Origin: Rhodanobacter lindaniclasticus
GTDB lineage: Bacteria; Pseudomonadota; Gammaproteobacteria; Xanthomonadales; Rhodanobacteraceae
Length of the DNA stretch: 64,000 nucleotides
NCBI RefSeq assembly: GCF_004799035.1
Contig: NZ_MWIO01000025.1
Location: 1-64,000, forward strand
Reading direction: 5' to 3'
Part shown: piece by piece, positions 27,764-37,989 of the stretch
Position numbering within the stretch: the first letter of the stretch is position 1
Layout: every line of letters begins with the position of its first letter
Notes under the pieces: model-generated
Told to the model about the DNA's origin: nothing
The model's database searches: none
The model's input: the letters and a program-made list of their open reading frames with translations, nothing else
Position numbers and translations under genes: made by a program

Positions 27764-28750
27764 ATGCAGATCGGCCCCTACCTCATCGACCCGCCGGTGG
27801 TGCTCGCACCGATGGCGGGCGTCACCGACAAGCCGTTCCGCCTGCTGTGCAAGCAGCTGGGCGCGGGGCTGGCCGTGTCGGAGATGACCAACGCCGACCC
27901 GAAGCTTTGGCATACGCGCAAGTCGCTGCGCCGGATGGATCACGCCGGCGAGCCGGAGCCGGTCAGCGTGCAGATCGCCGGCTACGACCCGGCGATGCTG
28001 GCCGAGGCGGCACGCTTCAACGTCGCCAACGGCGCGCAGCTGATCGACATCAACATGGGCTGCCCGGCGAAGAAGGTGTGCAACGTGTGGTCGGGTTCGG
28101 CGCTGCTGCAGGACGAGCCGCTGGTGGCGCGCATCGTGAAGGCGGTGGTCGACGCGGTGGAGGTGCCGGTGACGCTGAAGATCCGCACCGGCTGGAACCG
28201 CGACAACCGCAACGCACTCAATATCGCCCGCATCGCCGAGGATGCCGGTATCGCCGCGCTGGCCGTGCACGGCCGTACCCGCGCCGACAAGTACGAAGGC
28301 GAGGCCGAGTACGAAACCATCGCCGCGGTGAAGGCCGCGGTGCGTATCCCGGTGCTGGCCAACGGCGACGTGTGCACGCCGCAGCAGGCGAAGCAGGTGC
28401 TCGACACCACCGGCGCCGACGCGGTGATGATCGGCCGCGGCGCGCAGGGTCGACCGTGGATCTTCCGCGAGATCGCCCACTATCTGGCCAGCGGCGAGCT
28501 GCTGCCCGAACCGGAACCGGCCGAGGTCGCCGCGATCCTGCTCGGCCACCTCGAACACCTGTACGCGTTCTACGGCGAGCAGGCCGGCGTGCGCATCGCG
28601 CGCAAGCACCTGGGCTGGTACGCGAAGGACCGCGCCGAGAACGCCGCGTTCCGCCAGGTGGTCAACCGCGCCGAAAGCGCCGGCGAACAGCTGCGACTTA
28701 CCCGCGATTACTTCACCGCGCTGGCGAACGGCCTGGCCATGGCGGCCTGA
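27764..28750 (+). CDS. dusB: tRNA-dihydrouridine synthase B
   Basis: FMN-dependent reductase converting uridine to dihydrouridine at position 17 of tRNA. It has 328 residues. Motifs: VVLAPMAGVTDKPFR, INMGCPAKKVCNVWSGSAL with the catalytic cysteine, VTLKIRTGWNRDNRN, LAVHGRTRADKYEG and MIGRGAQGRPWIF, typical of DusB rather than DusA or DusC. In many gammaproteobacteria dusB precedes fis; that is not the case here. Preceded by a REP pair. Confidence 0.95.
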   Translation: MQIGPYLIDPPVVLAPMAGVTDKPFRLLCKQLGAGLAVSEMTNADPKLWHTRKSLRRMDHAGEPEPVSVQIAGYDPAMLAEAARFNVANGAQLIDINMGCPAKKVCNVWSGSALLQDEPLVARIVKAVVDAVEVPVTLKIRTGWNRDNRNALNIARIAEDAGIAALAVHGRTRADKYEGEAEYETIAAVKAAVRIPVLANGDVCTPQQAKQVLDTTGADAVMIGRGAQGRPWIFREIAHYLASGELLPEPEPAEVAAILLGHLEHLYAFYGEQAGVRIARKHLGWYAKDRAENAAFRQVVNRAESAGEQLRLTRDYFTALANGLAMAA

Positions 28751-28776
28751 GCCCGGGCCGGCTCGCGCGTCTTTTT

Positions 28777-29179
28777 TCAGGCGGCTTCCAGCCGATGCGG
28801 CATCAGCGCCGCCAGGCGCAACCGCGGCGGCAATTCGGCCCGTACCGCACCGCGATGGCCGAGCAGGCGCAGCGCGCCGTCCGCGTCCTCCGTCAGCACG
28901 GAGAGGCTCTCCACCCCGTCGCCATCGCTCGCGCAGACCAGGCCGTCGTGCTGGATCAGCGCCACGCGACGGATGCCCGCAGAGGATGCCGTCGAGCCGG
29001 CGCCGCGCGAGATTCAGCCACCGCTTGCAGCTCGGCAGGCGGTAGTCGATCCAGTCGCCCAAGGGCTCCCGCTGGCCACCGCACTGGTTGATGTTGTCGT
29101 AGTCGTCGCGGTGGCTCACCGGCAGGCGGCCGTCCGCGGTGACATGCACCATGCGCCGGCGCACCCGCAGGCCGGGCAC
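28777..29179 (-). pseudogene. Small unrecognised gene with an apparent frameshift
   Basis: Two high-GC3 reading segments on the minus strand lie in different frames. The first (29179 or 29152 to about 28980) reads MVHVTADGRLPVSHRDDYDN and ends near RRRLDGILCG. The second (about 28985 to 28777) reads RRVALIQHDGLVCASDGDG and ends PHRLEAA before TGA. Dropping one G from the GGG run near 28977 would join them as DGILCGIRRVALIQHD, a protein of about 125-135 residues. So this is a frameshifted gene or a base-calling error. I do not recognise the family. It directly follows the OlsF-like gene. Confidence 0.45.
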
Positions 29180-29197
29180 CAGTGGGCGCCGTGCGTT

Positions 29198-30892
29198 TCA
29201 CGCCGCCGCCTGCTCGCGCTGCAGGTAGCGCTGGCGCTTGCGTGGGCGCAGCTGCTCCAGGTCCACCTCGATCAGGCCATCGATGGAACCGCTGAAATCC
29301 GGATCCACGCCGAAGGCGAGGAAGCGCGCGCCGCCGGGTTCGCACAGTTCGGTGTACTGCTTGTACAGCGTCGGCACCGAGGTGCCGAGGCGGGCCAGCG
29401 TGGCCTTCATCGCATCGAACGCGGCGGCGATGTCGAGGCCGTCGAAGGTCGGCGCCGGCGCCTCGAAGGCGAACGGCCGGCGCGCGCTGGCCAGTGCCAG
29501 TTCGCTGCCGTAGAAGCGCTGGTAGTAGCCGACCAACTGTTCGCTGGCATGCCGCGGCAACGCCGCGCTGATGGACACCGCGCCGTAGAGGTAGCGCACG
29601 CCCGGATGGCGCTGCAGGTAGGCGCCGATGCCCTGCCACAGGTAATCGAGGCTGCGGCTGCCCCAGTAGTCCGGCACCACGAAGCTGCGACCCAGTTCCA
29701 TCCCCGCCGCCAGCCGCGGCACGGCCGCGTCGGCGTAGCGAAACAGCGAGGCGGTGTACAGGCCGGCGCAGGCCAGCGCCTCGGCGCCGCGCATCACGCG
29801 GTAGGCGCCGGCGATGCGGCCGGCCTGCGCGTCCCACACCAGGATGTGGTCGTAGCTGGCATCGTAGCGGTCGAGGTCGCGGCTGCAGCCGGTGCCCTCG
29901 CCGACCTGGCGGAAGGTCAACTCGCGCAGGCGGCCGATCTCCTGCAGCAGCGGCGAACCGCCGGCATCACGCGCCAGGCGGATCTGCTTGCCATCACTGG
30001 TGGCGCCGAGCAGCTCGGTGGCCTCGACGGCGCGCCGCAGTTCGCGCGCATCGATGGCAGGCGCCAGCGGCAACGGGCCTACCGGTGCGGACGCTCCGGC
30101 GCGGCCGGCGCCATCCAGCGCATGGCGGACGCGCCGCACGGCCGCGCGCTCGCCTTCACTCTCGCCGACCGTCAGCAATTCGCCCACGTGCAGGCGCAGC
30201 GGGCGGCGGTGGCGAATGAACATCTCGCGCGCCAGCAGCGCGGCCGATGCCGGCCGGCACAGCGCCGAGACGCCGTAGAACAGCGCGGAATTTCGCGCCT
30301 CGATACGCACCGGCAACACGGGTGCCGACGCGCGCCGCGCAAAACGCAGGAAGCCGGCACGCCAGCGCCCGTCGCGCACGCCGCGCAGGCCCAGCCGCGA
30401 CACTTCGCCGGCGGGAAACACGATCACGCATTCACCCCGGCGCAAGGCACGCTCGACCCGGCGCAGCTCGACCACGCTGGCGCCGCCGCCGAACACGCGC
30501 ACCGGCAGCAACAGTTCCGCCAGCGGTTCCACCAGCGCCAGCACCTCGTTGGCAACCACCCGCACGTCGCGCCGCACGCGTCCCACCATGTCCAGCAGGG
30601 CCAGCGCATCGAGTGCGCCACAGGGATGATTGGCGACCACCAGCAGCGGACCTTGCGCGGGTATGCGCATCTGCGCGGCGGCGTCGACCTCGTGGCGCGG
30701 ATCCAGTTCGCGCAAGGCGGCCTCGATGAAAGCCAGCCCGCGCAGGTGCGCATGCCCGGCATGGAACGCGTCGACCCGGTCGAGACCCGACCAGCGCACC
30801 CACCGCTGCAGCAAGGTTGCCGCGAAACGCCCGCGCCGGCCAAGGAACCAGTGCGGATAGCGCTGCCGCAGACGCTGCTCGATGGTTTGCAT
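29198..30892 (-). CDS. OlsF-like bifunctional acyltransferase (PlsC-like + OlsB-like domains)
   Basis: 564 residues with two catalytic parts. The N-terminal half is a lysophospholipid acyltransferase: VVANHPCGALDALAL (NHxxxxD) and IVFPAGEVSR. The C-terminal half is an OlsB-like GNAT acyltransferase: AGAYRVMRGAEA, ELGRSFVVPDYWGS and YLWQGIGAYL. The same order defines OlsF, which makes ornithine lipids (N-acylation of ornithine, then O-acylation). It could instead handle another amino acid. The start is at 30892 with GAGGG upstream; an upstream GTG 54 bases earlier is less likely. Divergent from the channel gene. Confidence 0.8.
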   Translation of the reverse strand: MQTIEQRLRQRYPHWFLGRRGRFAATLLQRWVRWSGLDRVDAFHAGHAHLRGLAFIEAALRELDPRHEVDAAAQMRIPAQGPLLVVANHPCGALDALALLDMVGRVRRDVRVVANEVLALVEPLAELLLPVRVFGGGASVVELRRVERALRRGECVIVFPAGEVSRLGLRGVRDGRWRAGFLRFARRASAPVLPVRIEARNSALFYGVSALCRPASAALLAREMFIRHRRPLRLHVGELLTVGESEGERAAVRRVRHALDGAGRAGASAPVGPLPLAPAIDARELRRAVEATELLGATSDGKQIRLARDAGGSPLLQEIGRLRELTFRQVGEGTGCSRDLDRYDASYDHILVWDAQAGRIAGAYRVMRGAEALACAGLYTASLFRYADAAVPRLAAGMELGRSFVVPDYWGSRSLDYLWQGIGAYLQRHPGVRYLYGAVSISAALPRHASEQLVGYYQRFYGSELALASARRPFAFEAPAPTFDGLDIAAAFDAMKATLARLGTSVPTLYKQYTELCEPGGARFLAFGVDPDFSGSIDGLIEVDLEQLRPRKRQRYLQREQAAA

Positions 30893-31070
30893 GTCGCGAC
30901 CCTCGCGTTGGCCTGTCGCCAGCTTGCGGAGCTTCCGCGGCACCACGATTGCCCGGGTGCGACAACGGCATGACAGCCGCCGCGTCGAACCACTCCGTCA
31001 CGACACGCAGGCCATGCCTGCGTTAGGCTCGGGATTGCCGTGCCCGCATCCGGACGTCCGAGGAGTACCG

Positions 31071-32225
31071 ATGAGAAAGCGCCTGTGGCCGCTGTGCCTG
31101 CTCTCCCTGCTGGCGCTGATGCCCGCCAGCGGAGTCCACGCCGCCGGTCAGACCGCCAAGGTCTACCCGATCGCCGCCGGCACCGCCGCAACGGTGACGC
31201 CGGCGACCGAGCTCAAGCGCGCGAACCAGCCGCTGCTTGTCGGGGTGAAAGTGGCGCCGCCGTTCGTGATCGAGGATCACGGCCACTACAGCGGTCTGGC
31301 GATCGACCTGTGGCAGGAGATCGCCGCCGACCACGGCTGGAAATACGTCTACCAGCCCTATGATCTGGACGGCCTGCTGCAGGCCGTCAGCGACAGCAAG
31401 GTGGATGTGGCGCTGGGCGCGATCACCGCCACCGCCGCGCGCGAGCAGCGCATGGATTTCGCCCACCCGCTCACCAGCTCCGGCCTGGCCGTGGCGGTGC
31501 GCGGCGGGCAGACCGCCGGTTGGCTGGCGGTGGCGCAGGCACTGGTGTCGCCGGCCTTCCTCAAGGTGATCGGCTCGCTGGCGCTGCTGTTGCTGGTGGT
31601 CGGCTTCCTGGTCTGGCTGCTCGAACACAAGCGCAACCCGGAGCAATTCGGCGGCAGCCGCAGCCAGGGCATTTTCTCCGGCTTCTGGTGGGCGATGGTG
31701 ACCATGACCACGGTCGGCTACGGCGACGCCGCGCCGCGCACGGTCGGCGGACGCATCATCGGCCTGGTGTGGATGCTGGCCGCGCTGCTCATCGTGTCGT
31801 TCTTCACCGCGGCGATCACCAGCGCGCTGACTGTCGGTCAGCTCAGCGAGCGCATCCGCAGCGCCACCGACCTGGGCGGCATGCGCATCGCCAGCGTGCC
31901 GGACAGCACCAGCGCCGCCTGGCTCGACCGACAGCAGCTCTCCTACGCCAGGGCCCGCGACGTCGATGCCGCGCTGGTCGAGCTGGCTGCCGGTCGCGTC
32001 GATGCGGTGGTCTACGACGAGCCGCTGCTGCGCTGGGACATCCGCTGGCACTATCGCGGCCAGCTGGAGGTGTTGCCCCTGCTGCTGGAACGACAGGACT
32101 ATGCTTTCGCCCTGCCCACCGGCAGCCGGCTGCGCGAACCGATCGACACCTCGCTGCTGCAGAGGATCAACGCGCCGGACTGGCCGCAGCGGCTGGACAA
32201 GGCTTTCGGCGCGACCGGCCAATGA
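31071..32225 (+). CDS. GluR0-like ligand-gated potassium channel
   Basis: 384 residues combining a periplasmic ligand-binding domain split by a K+-channel pore, the architecture of the prokaryotic glutamate receptor GluR0. Order: signal peptide ending VHA (about 24); first lobe (PLLVGVKVAPPFVIEDHGHY, GLAIDLWQEIA); helix at about residues 160-182 (VIGSLALLLLVVGFLVWLL); pore loop with the selectivity filter TMTTVGYGDAAPRT; second helix (VWMLAALLIVSFFTAAITSAL); second lobe. The filter TVGYGD is perfect for K+. A GAGGAG precedes the ATG. The ligand is probably an amino acid (SBP family 3 fold). Confidence 0.88.
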   Translation: MRKRLWPLCLLSLLALMPASGVHAAGQTAKVYPIAAGTAATVTPATELKRANQPLLVGVKVAPPFVIEDHGHYSGLAIDLWQEIAADHGWKYVYQPYDLDGLLQAVSDSKVDVALGAITATAAREQRMDFAHPLTSSGLAVAVRGGQTAGWLAVAQALVSPAFLKVIGSLALLLLVVGFLVWLLEHKRNPEQFGGSRSQGIFSGFWWAMVTMTTVGYGDAAPRTVGGRIIGLVWMLAALLIVSFFTAAITSALTVGQLSERIRSATDLGGMRIASVPDSTSAAWLDRQQLSYARARDVDAALVELAAGRVDAVVYDEPLLRWDIRWHYRGQLEVLPLLLERQDYAFALPTGSRLREPIDTSLLQRINAPDWPQRLDKAFGATGQ

Positions 32226-32250
32226 ACGGCCCGACGCGCGACGCCCGCCC

Positions 32251-32274
32251 GTTCGGCCGTCCAGACGGCTGAAC
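32251..32274 (+). terminator. Hairpin after the channel gene
   Basis: Ten-pair stem (arms 32251-32260 and 32265-32274, one G-U pair) with a CCAG loop, 25 bases after the channel stop. No U-run follows, so termination strength is doubtful. Confidence 0.4.
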
Positions 32275-32362
32275 GAGTACCTACCCCCGCCGCGGGCTCC
32301 CGGGCGGGGAAGCTGCAAAGTCGAAGTGGTCGATGTATCATGCCCGACCTCTTTTATCTTTC

Positions 32363-32380
32363 TATCCGTACAAAGGGATA
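32363..32380. promoter_or_regulatory. Palindrome TATCC-N8-GGATA before metK
   Basis: An 18-bp inverted repeat in an AT-rich patch ends 9 bases before the metK ATG. It resembles the palindromes bound by ArsR-family methionine/SAH regulators (SahR or SamR) described in Proteobacteria, but I cannot compare it with a matrix here. The palindrome is seen; the regulator is a guess. Confidence 0.35.
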
Positions 32381-32389
32381 TAAACCGCG

Positions 32390-33586
32390 ATGTCCAACTA
32401 CCTGTTCACCTCCGAATCGGTCTCCGAAGGCCATCCGGACAAGGTCGCCGACCAGATCTCCGACGCCGTGCTCGACGCGATCATCGCCCAGGACCCGCGC
32501 GCCCGCGTGGCCTGCGAAACCATGGTCAAGACCGGCGTGGCGATCGTCGCCGGCGAAATCACCACCAGCGCCTGGATCGATCTCGAGGCGATCACCCGCA
32601 AGGTGATCCTGGACATCGGCTACAACTCGTCCGACGTCGGTTTCGACGGCGCCACCTGCGGCGTGCTGAACCTGATCGGCAAGCAGTCGCCCGACATCAA
32701 CCAGGGCGTGGACCGCAAGAAGCCGGAAGACCAGGGCGCGGGCGACCAGGGCCTGATGTTCGGCTACGCCACCAACGAGACCAAGACCTTCATGCCGGCG
32801 GCGATCCATTTCTCGCATCGCCTGGTCGAGCAGCAGGCCAAGGTGCGCAAGCAGAAGAACTCGCCACTGCCGTGGCTGCGCCCGGACGCGAAGAGCCAGG
32901 TCACCCTGCGCTACGAGAACGGCAAGGCCGTGGCGATCGACGCGGTAGTACTGTCGACCCAGCACGATCCGGGCGTCAAGCAGAAGGACCTGATCGAGGC
33001 CGTGCGCGAGACCATCCTCAAGCCGGTGCTGCCCGCCAAGTGGCTGCACAAGGGCACCAAGTTCCACATCAACCCGACCGGCAAGTTCGAGATCGGCGGC
33101 CCGGTGGGCGACTGCGGCCTGACCGGCCGCAAGATCATCGTGGACACCTACGGCGGCTGGGCCCGCCATGGCGGCGGCGCGTTCTCGGGCAAGGATCCGT
33201 CCAAGGTCGATCGTTCGGCCGCCTACGCCGCGCGCTACGTGGCCAAGAACATCGTGGCTGCCGGCATCGCCGACCGCTGCGAGGTGCAGGTCAGCTACGC
33301 AATCGGCGTGGCGCACCCGACCTCGATCTCGGTCACCACCTTCGGCACCGGCAGGATCAGCGACGACAAGATCGAGAAGCTGATCCGCAAGCACTTCGAC
33401 CTGCGCCCGTACGGCATTTTGCAGATGCTCGACCTGATCCACCCGATGTACCAGCAGACCGCCAGCTACGGCCACTTCGGCCGCACCCCGGTGCAGCTGA
33501 AGGACGCCAGCGGCAAGGCCTTCACCGCGTTCTCGTGGGAGAAGACCGACCGCGCCGAGGCGCTGCGCAAGGATGCGAAGCTGTAA
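32390..33586 (+). CDS. metK: S-adenosylmethionine synthetase
   Basis: Cytosolic enzyme making SAM from methionine and ATP. It has 398 residues. Motifs: [18 protein letters not shown] near the N-terminus, [16 protein letters not shown] (ATP binding), [17 protein letters not shown] and [19 protein letters not shown]. It belongs with ahcY (52647) to the SAM cycle, although 20 kb apart. Followed by a strong terminator. No SAM riboswitch fold was recognised in the leader. Confidence 0.98.
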   Translation: MSNYLFTSESVSEGHPDKVADQISDAVLDAIIAQDPRARVACETMVKTGVAIVAGEITTSAWIDLEAITRKVILDIGYNSSDVGFDGATCGVLNLIGKQSPDINQGVDRKKPEDQGAGDQGLMFGYATNETKTFMPAAIHFSHRLVEQQAKVRKQKNSPLPWLRPDAKSQVTLRYENGKAVAIDAVVLSTQHDPGVKQKDLIEAVRETILKPVLPAKWLHKGTKFHINPTGKFEIGGPVGDCGLTGRKIIVDTYGGWARHGGGAFSGKDPSKVDRSAAYAARYVAKNIVAAGIADRCEVQVSYAIGVAHPTSISVTTFGTGRISDDKIEKLIRKHFDLRPYGILQMLDLIHPMYQQTASYGHFGRTPVQLKDASGKAFTAFSWEKTDRAEALRKDAKL

Positions 33587-33623
33587 GGGAAGGCAATGGC
33601 GCGCGAACACCGCGCAGCCGACG

Positions 33624-33656
33624 AAACGGGCCGCCTCGCGCGGCCCGTTTCTTTTG
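33624..33656 (+). terminator. Rho-independent terminator after metK
   Basis: 11-bp perfect stem, AAACGGGCCGC (33624-33634) with GCGGCCCGTTT (33640-33650), 5-base loop, then the T-rich tail ttctttt. About 40 bases after the metK stop. One of the few classic terminators in this window. Confidence 0.9.
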
Positions 33657-33700
33657 GATGACCACGCGGACCACGGCATTGCTGCCGCTACAATGGGCGG

Positions 33701-35561
<1,861 letters not shown>

Positions 35562-35563
<2 letters not shown>

Positions 35564-35660
35564 GAAGAGGAGCGAGTGGAGTGGAGTGGCAGGGGGAGAG
35601 CGCCAAAGCGGGCGCACTCCTGCCTTCTCTCACTTCTCGCTCATCTCCTCCCACTCCTGC
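35562..35660. repeat. Imperfect purine/pyrimidine inverted repeat between uup and gst
   Basis: A purine-only-rich arm (about 35563-35597, GAGAAGAGGAGCGAGTGGAG and so on) faces a pyrimidine-rich arm (about 35617-35655) that is largely its complement, around a GC-rich centre. It fills most of the 146-base gap. It may form a long hairpin that ends uup transcription. Not recognised as a named family. Confidence 0.5.
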
Positions 35661-35709
35661 TGCAACGCCCAGGCGTATCATTCGTGGATCCCCTCACGGA
35701 CAACCACGC

Positions 35710-36339
35710 ATGTACACGCTCTACTACGCCCCCGGCTCGGCCAACCTGCTGGTGCACCTGGCCTTGCTGGAAATCGGCGCGCCGCACGAACTCCAGCGCG
35801 TCGATCTCGACAAGGGCGAACAGCGCAGCGCCGCGTACCTGGCGATCAACCCGAACGGCGTGGTGCCGACCCTGGTGGTCGACGGTGTACCGCACAGCGA
35901 AGCCGCGGCGCTGGCGATGCTGCTGACCGAACGCCATCCCGACGCCGCGCTGGCCCCGGCGCCGGGCAGTACCGGACGCGCCGACTACCTGCAGTGGATG
36001 CTGTACCTTGCCAACAACCTGCAGCCGCTGTTCCGCCAGTGGTTCTACCCCGGCGACCACCTGCCCGAGGGCGCCGACACGGTCAAGCAGGCCGCGCGCG
36101 CCGGCATCGAGAAGTGCTGGTCGAAGATCGACGCACACCTCGCCGCGCACGGCCCGTACATGCTCGGCGCGGACTTCAGCCTGGTCGACCTGTACGCGCT
36201 GATGCTGATGCGCTGGTCGCGCAACATGCCTAAGCCCGCCACCGAATGGCCGCAGCTGGCGGCACTGGCCACGCGTCTGAAGGCGCGACCGTCGTGGAAG
36301 CAGGTGTGCGCGGCCGAGGGCCTGGTCGAGTGGGCTTGA
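35710..36339 (+). CDS. Glutathione S-transferase family protein
   Basis: 209 residues. The N-terminal thioredoxin-like domain starts MYTLYYAPGSANLLVHLA with the catalytic-region Ser of the beta-class type, and contains INPNGVVPTLVVDG and the HSEAAAL glutathione-binding turn. The all-helical C-terminal domain follows (DYLQWMLYLANNLQP, LVDLYALMLMRW). Substrate unknown. The ATG at 35710 is favoured; the open frame continues upstream only through uup in another frame. Confidence 0.9.
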   Translation: MYTLYYAPGSANLLVHLALLEIGAPHELQRVDLDKGEQRSAAYLAINPNGVVPTLVVDGVPHSEAAALAMLLTERHPDAALAPAPGSTGRADYLQWMLYLANNLQPLFRQWFYPGDHLPEGADTVKQAARAGIEKCWSKIDAHLAAHGPYMLGADFSLVDLYALMLMRWSRNMPKPATEWPQLAALATRLKARPSWKQVCAAEGLVEWA

Positions 36340-36343
36340 GCCC

Positions 36344-36613
36344 ATGAGCGACGGCGCCTGGGCCGTCTACCTGCTCGAATGCGCCGACGGCCGCGTCTAC
36401 ACGGGCATCGCCCGCGACCCAGCGCAGCGCTACGCGAAGCACCTCGCCGGCAAAGGCGCGCGCTTCACCCGCGCCAACCCGCCGAAGCAACTGCTGGGTT
36501 GGGTATGGGTCGCCAACCACGGCGACGCGCTGCGACTGGAAATGGCGTGGAAGAAGCTGCCGCGCGCCCAACGCATCGCCGCCCTGCACGCCCACCCCGC
36601 CACCAACCCGTAG
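36344..36613 (+). CDS. GIY-YIG nuclease-like protein (UPF0213)
   Basis: 89 residues of the short stand-alone GIY-YIG type (YhbQ-like): WAVYLLECADGRVYTGIARD carries the paired YxL and YTG motif, followed by RYAKHLAGKGARFTRA and EMAWKKLPRAQR. Cellular role of this family is uncertain. It begins 4 bases after the gst stop. The stop codon TAG belongs to a GTAG REP palindrome (36610), so the gene's end is set by a repeat. Confidence 0.88.
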   Translation: MSDGAWAVYLLECADGRVYTGIARDPAQRYAKHLAGKGARFTRANPPKQLLGWVWVANHGDALRLEMAWKKLPRAQRIAALHAHPATNP

Positions 36614-36634
36614 GAGCCCACTGGCGGGCGATGC
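36610..36634. repeat. GTAG REP palindrome, supplies the stop codon of the GIY-YIG gene
   Basis: 25-base unit GTAGGAGCCCACTGG then CGGGCGATGC, same family as 27656-27729 and 42457-42533. The TAG of GTAG (36611-36613) is the stop codon of the upstream gene. Confidence 0.85.
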
Positions 36635-36647
36635 TTTTGGCTCTTGC

Positions 36648-36668
36648 GAATCCTGAATCCCAAATCCC
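36648..36668. repeat. Three 7-bp ATCCC units beside the anti-sigma gene
   Basis: GAATCCT GAATCCC AAATCCC, exact 7-base period, between the REP and the stop codon of the minus-strand gene at 36677. Same repeat as the one translated in ddlB (2508-2536). Confidence 0.75.
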
Positions 36669-36676
36669 GAAGCGAT

Positions 36677-36997
36677 TCAGCGGCCATCGGCTTCCGTCAT
36701 GGCCCACCATGCCGCCGTCAGCGACATGCCTGCCACGGTCAGCAGCAAGGTGATCGCGGGTACTGACAGCTCGCCATCCACCCAGTCCTGCCAGCCGGCG
36801 AAGAGCCATGGCGAGAACTGCAGGCTGAACCAGCTCGCCCCCGCACCTGCCAGGACGCCTGTCCACAGCGGCCAGGCGGTACGACGACGTGATGGCAATT
36901 GCTGCATCACGCGCCCGGAAAATCCGTCGTCAGCTACCGGGCCATCGAACTGCCGGCGCAACAGCGCCTCGATCGCTTCGTCATGCGACGCATTCAT
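36677..36997 (-). CDS. Small membrane protein, putative anti-sigma partner
   Basis: 106 residues: a hydrophilic N-terminal part (MNASHDEAIEALLRRQF, then GFSGRVMQQLPSRRR) and two membrane segments (about 43-63 and 78-97). It begins in an ATGA overlap with the ECF sigma gene, the usual place for a cognate anti-sigma factor. No zinc-finger His/Cys motif is seen, so the assignment rests on position and topology only. Confidence 0.65.
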   Translation of the reverse strand: MNASHDEAIEALLRRQFDGPVADDGFSGRVMQQLPSRRRTAWPLWTGVLAGAGASWFSLQFSPWLFAGWQDWVDGELSVPAITLLLTVAGMSLTAAWWAMTEADGR

Positions 36998-37578
36998 GAT
37001 GTTCGCTCCTCGTCGGGAACCGGACGCCAGGCGGCCAGCCAATTCTTCAGTTTTGCCTTGCCACGGGTTGCATGGGTTTTCACCGTACCGAGCGGCATTC
37101 CCAGCACGTAGGCCGCCTCGTCATGACTCAGGCCCAGCTGCACGCAGTGCAGCAGTACCGCCTGCTCTGCGGTGGACAGGCGTTGCATGGCCCGCTCGAG
37201 ATCCAGCTGCAGATCGATCGAGCGCGACATCGCCGGCAGCCGATCGACCTCGCCATCGTCCGCGTCGCCGGCAACCACGGACTTGCGGCATGCCTGCAGG
37301 AAACAGGAATAAGCGATGCGGTACAGCCACGTGGAGAAACGCGCGTCGCCGCGAAATTGGTCCAGCTTCCGCCAGGCCAGCAGGAAAGCCTCTTGCGCCA
37401 GGTCGTCGGCCATCGCCTCGTCTCCGCGCAGCAGCCGCCGCAACTGGGCGCGCACCATGCCCTGGTGACGGCGCAGCAGCTGCTCGAACGCGCGGCTGTC
37501 GTTGCCCAGCAGCGCCCGGGCCACCAACGCCCGGTCGATGCGAGCCTCCGCGGCGCTGTCAGCCACGCACTTCCCCAC
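36994..37578 (-). CDS. ECF-type RNA polymerase sigma factor (sigma-70 family)
   Basis: 194 residues with regions 2 and 4 only. Region 2: EAMADDLAQEAFLLAWRKL and GDARFSTWLYRIAYS. Region 4: LSTAEQAVLLHC, then GLSHDEAAYVLGMPLGTVKT, a clear helix-turn-helix. It probably reads stress promoters controlled by the overlapping downstream membrane protein. GTG at 37578 gives MGKCVADS; a GTG four codons later (37566) reduces the overlap with the preceding gene and is equally possible. Target promoters are unknown. Confidence 0.9.
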   Translation of the reverse strand: MGKCVADSAAEARIDRALVARALLGNDSRAFEQLLRRHQGMVRAQLRRLLRGDEAMADDLAQEAFLLAWRKLDQFRGDARFSTWLYRIAYSCFLQACRKSVVAGDADDGEVDRLPAMSRSIDLQLDLERAMQRLSTAEQAVLLHCVQLGLSHDEAAYVLGMPLGTVKTHATRGKAKLKNWLAAWRPVPDEERTS

Positions 37579-37930
37579 CCCGGTTCAGCCACCAGCTGGC
37601 GAGATAGCCCAGGCCCGTCATCAGCGGCAACAGGCCCAGTCCCCACAGGCTGGCGATGCTGTGACCGTTGTCGAGCTGGCCCGGCAAGGCCAGCAGCATC
37701 GCCATCCAGCCCAGACCCCCACTGATCAGCACCAGAGCGCGGCGTCGTTCGCAGTAAGCCACGTGGGGTTCCACCAGCAACTGCGGCGGCAGGTCCACAC
37801 CCTTGTCGGCCAGCTGGAGCAGCATCCGGTAGCGCGCCTGCGTCTGCCGGTAGCGGTACCGCAGCATGATCAGGACGATCAAAACCGGCGCCAGCGTGAG
37901 CACGAGGGGAATGAAGACAAAGGGTTCCAT
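37559..37930 (-). CDS. Small membrane protein, DUF6249-like
   Basis: 123 residues. An N-terminal membrane segment (FVFIPLVLTLAPVLIVLIML) is followed by YRYRQTQARYRMLLQLADKGVDLPPQL, a helical motif with a conserved KGVDLP found in small membrane proteins next to ECF sigma factors in Xanthomonadales, then two more hydrophobic segments. It overlaps the sigma gene start. Function unknown; it may sense the membrane signal for the sigma unit. Confidence 0.75.
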   Translation of the reverse strand: MEPFVFIPLVLTLAPVLIVLIMLRYRYRQTQARYRMLLQLADKGVDLPPQLLVEPHVAYCERRRALVLISGGLGWMAMLLALPGQLDNGHSIASLWGLGLLPLMTGLGYLASWWLNRGGEVRG

Positions 37931-37989
37931 GGTCGGACTCTCGATGTTTGCAACGGTGGTGGATGGTGGTTCTGATACCCGCCGCACGC

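Noticed and set aside
28777-30892. UGA read-through joining the OlsF-like protein to the small gene behind it
   Set aside because: The two are in the same frame with one TGA between, but OlsF-like proteins normally end here and the second part has its own start codons. No recoding element seen.
32226-32389. SAM riboswitch before metK
   Set aside because: Region inspected for the conserved cores of SAM-I and SAM-II; none seen. Only a hairpin and a short palindrome are present.
37931-37989. ECF-type promoter before the DUF6249-like gene
   Set aside because: A GAAC-like motif is present but no matching -10 at the right spacing; not enough to call.
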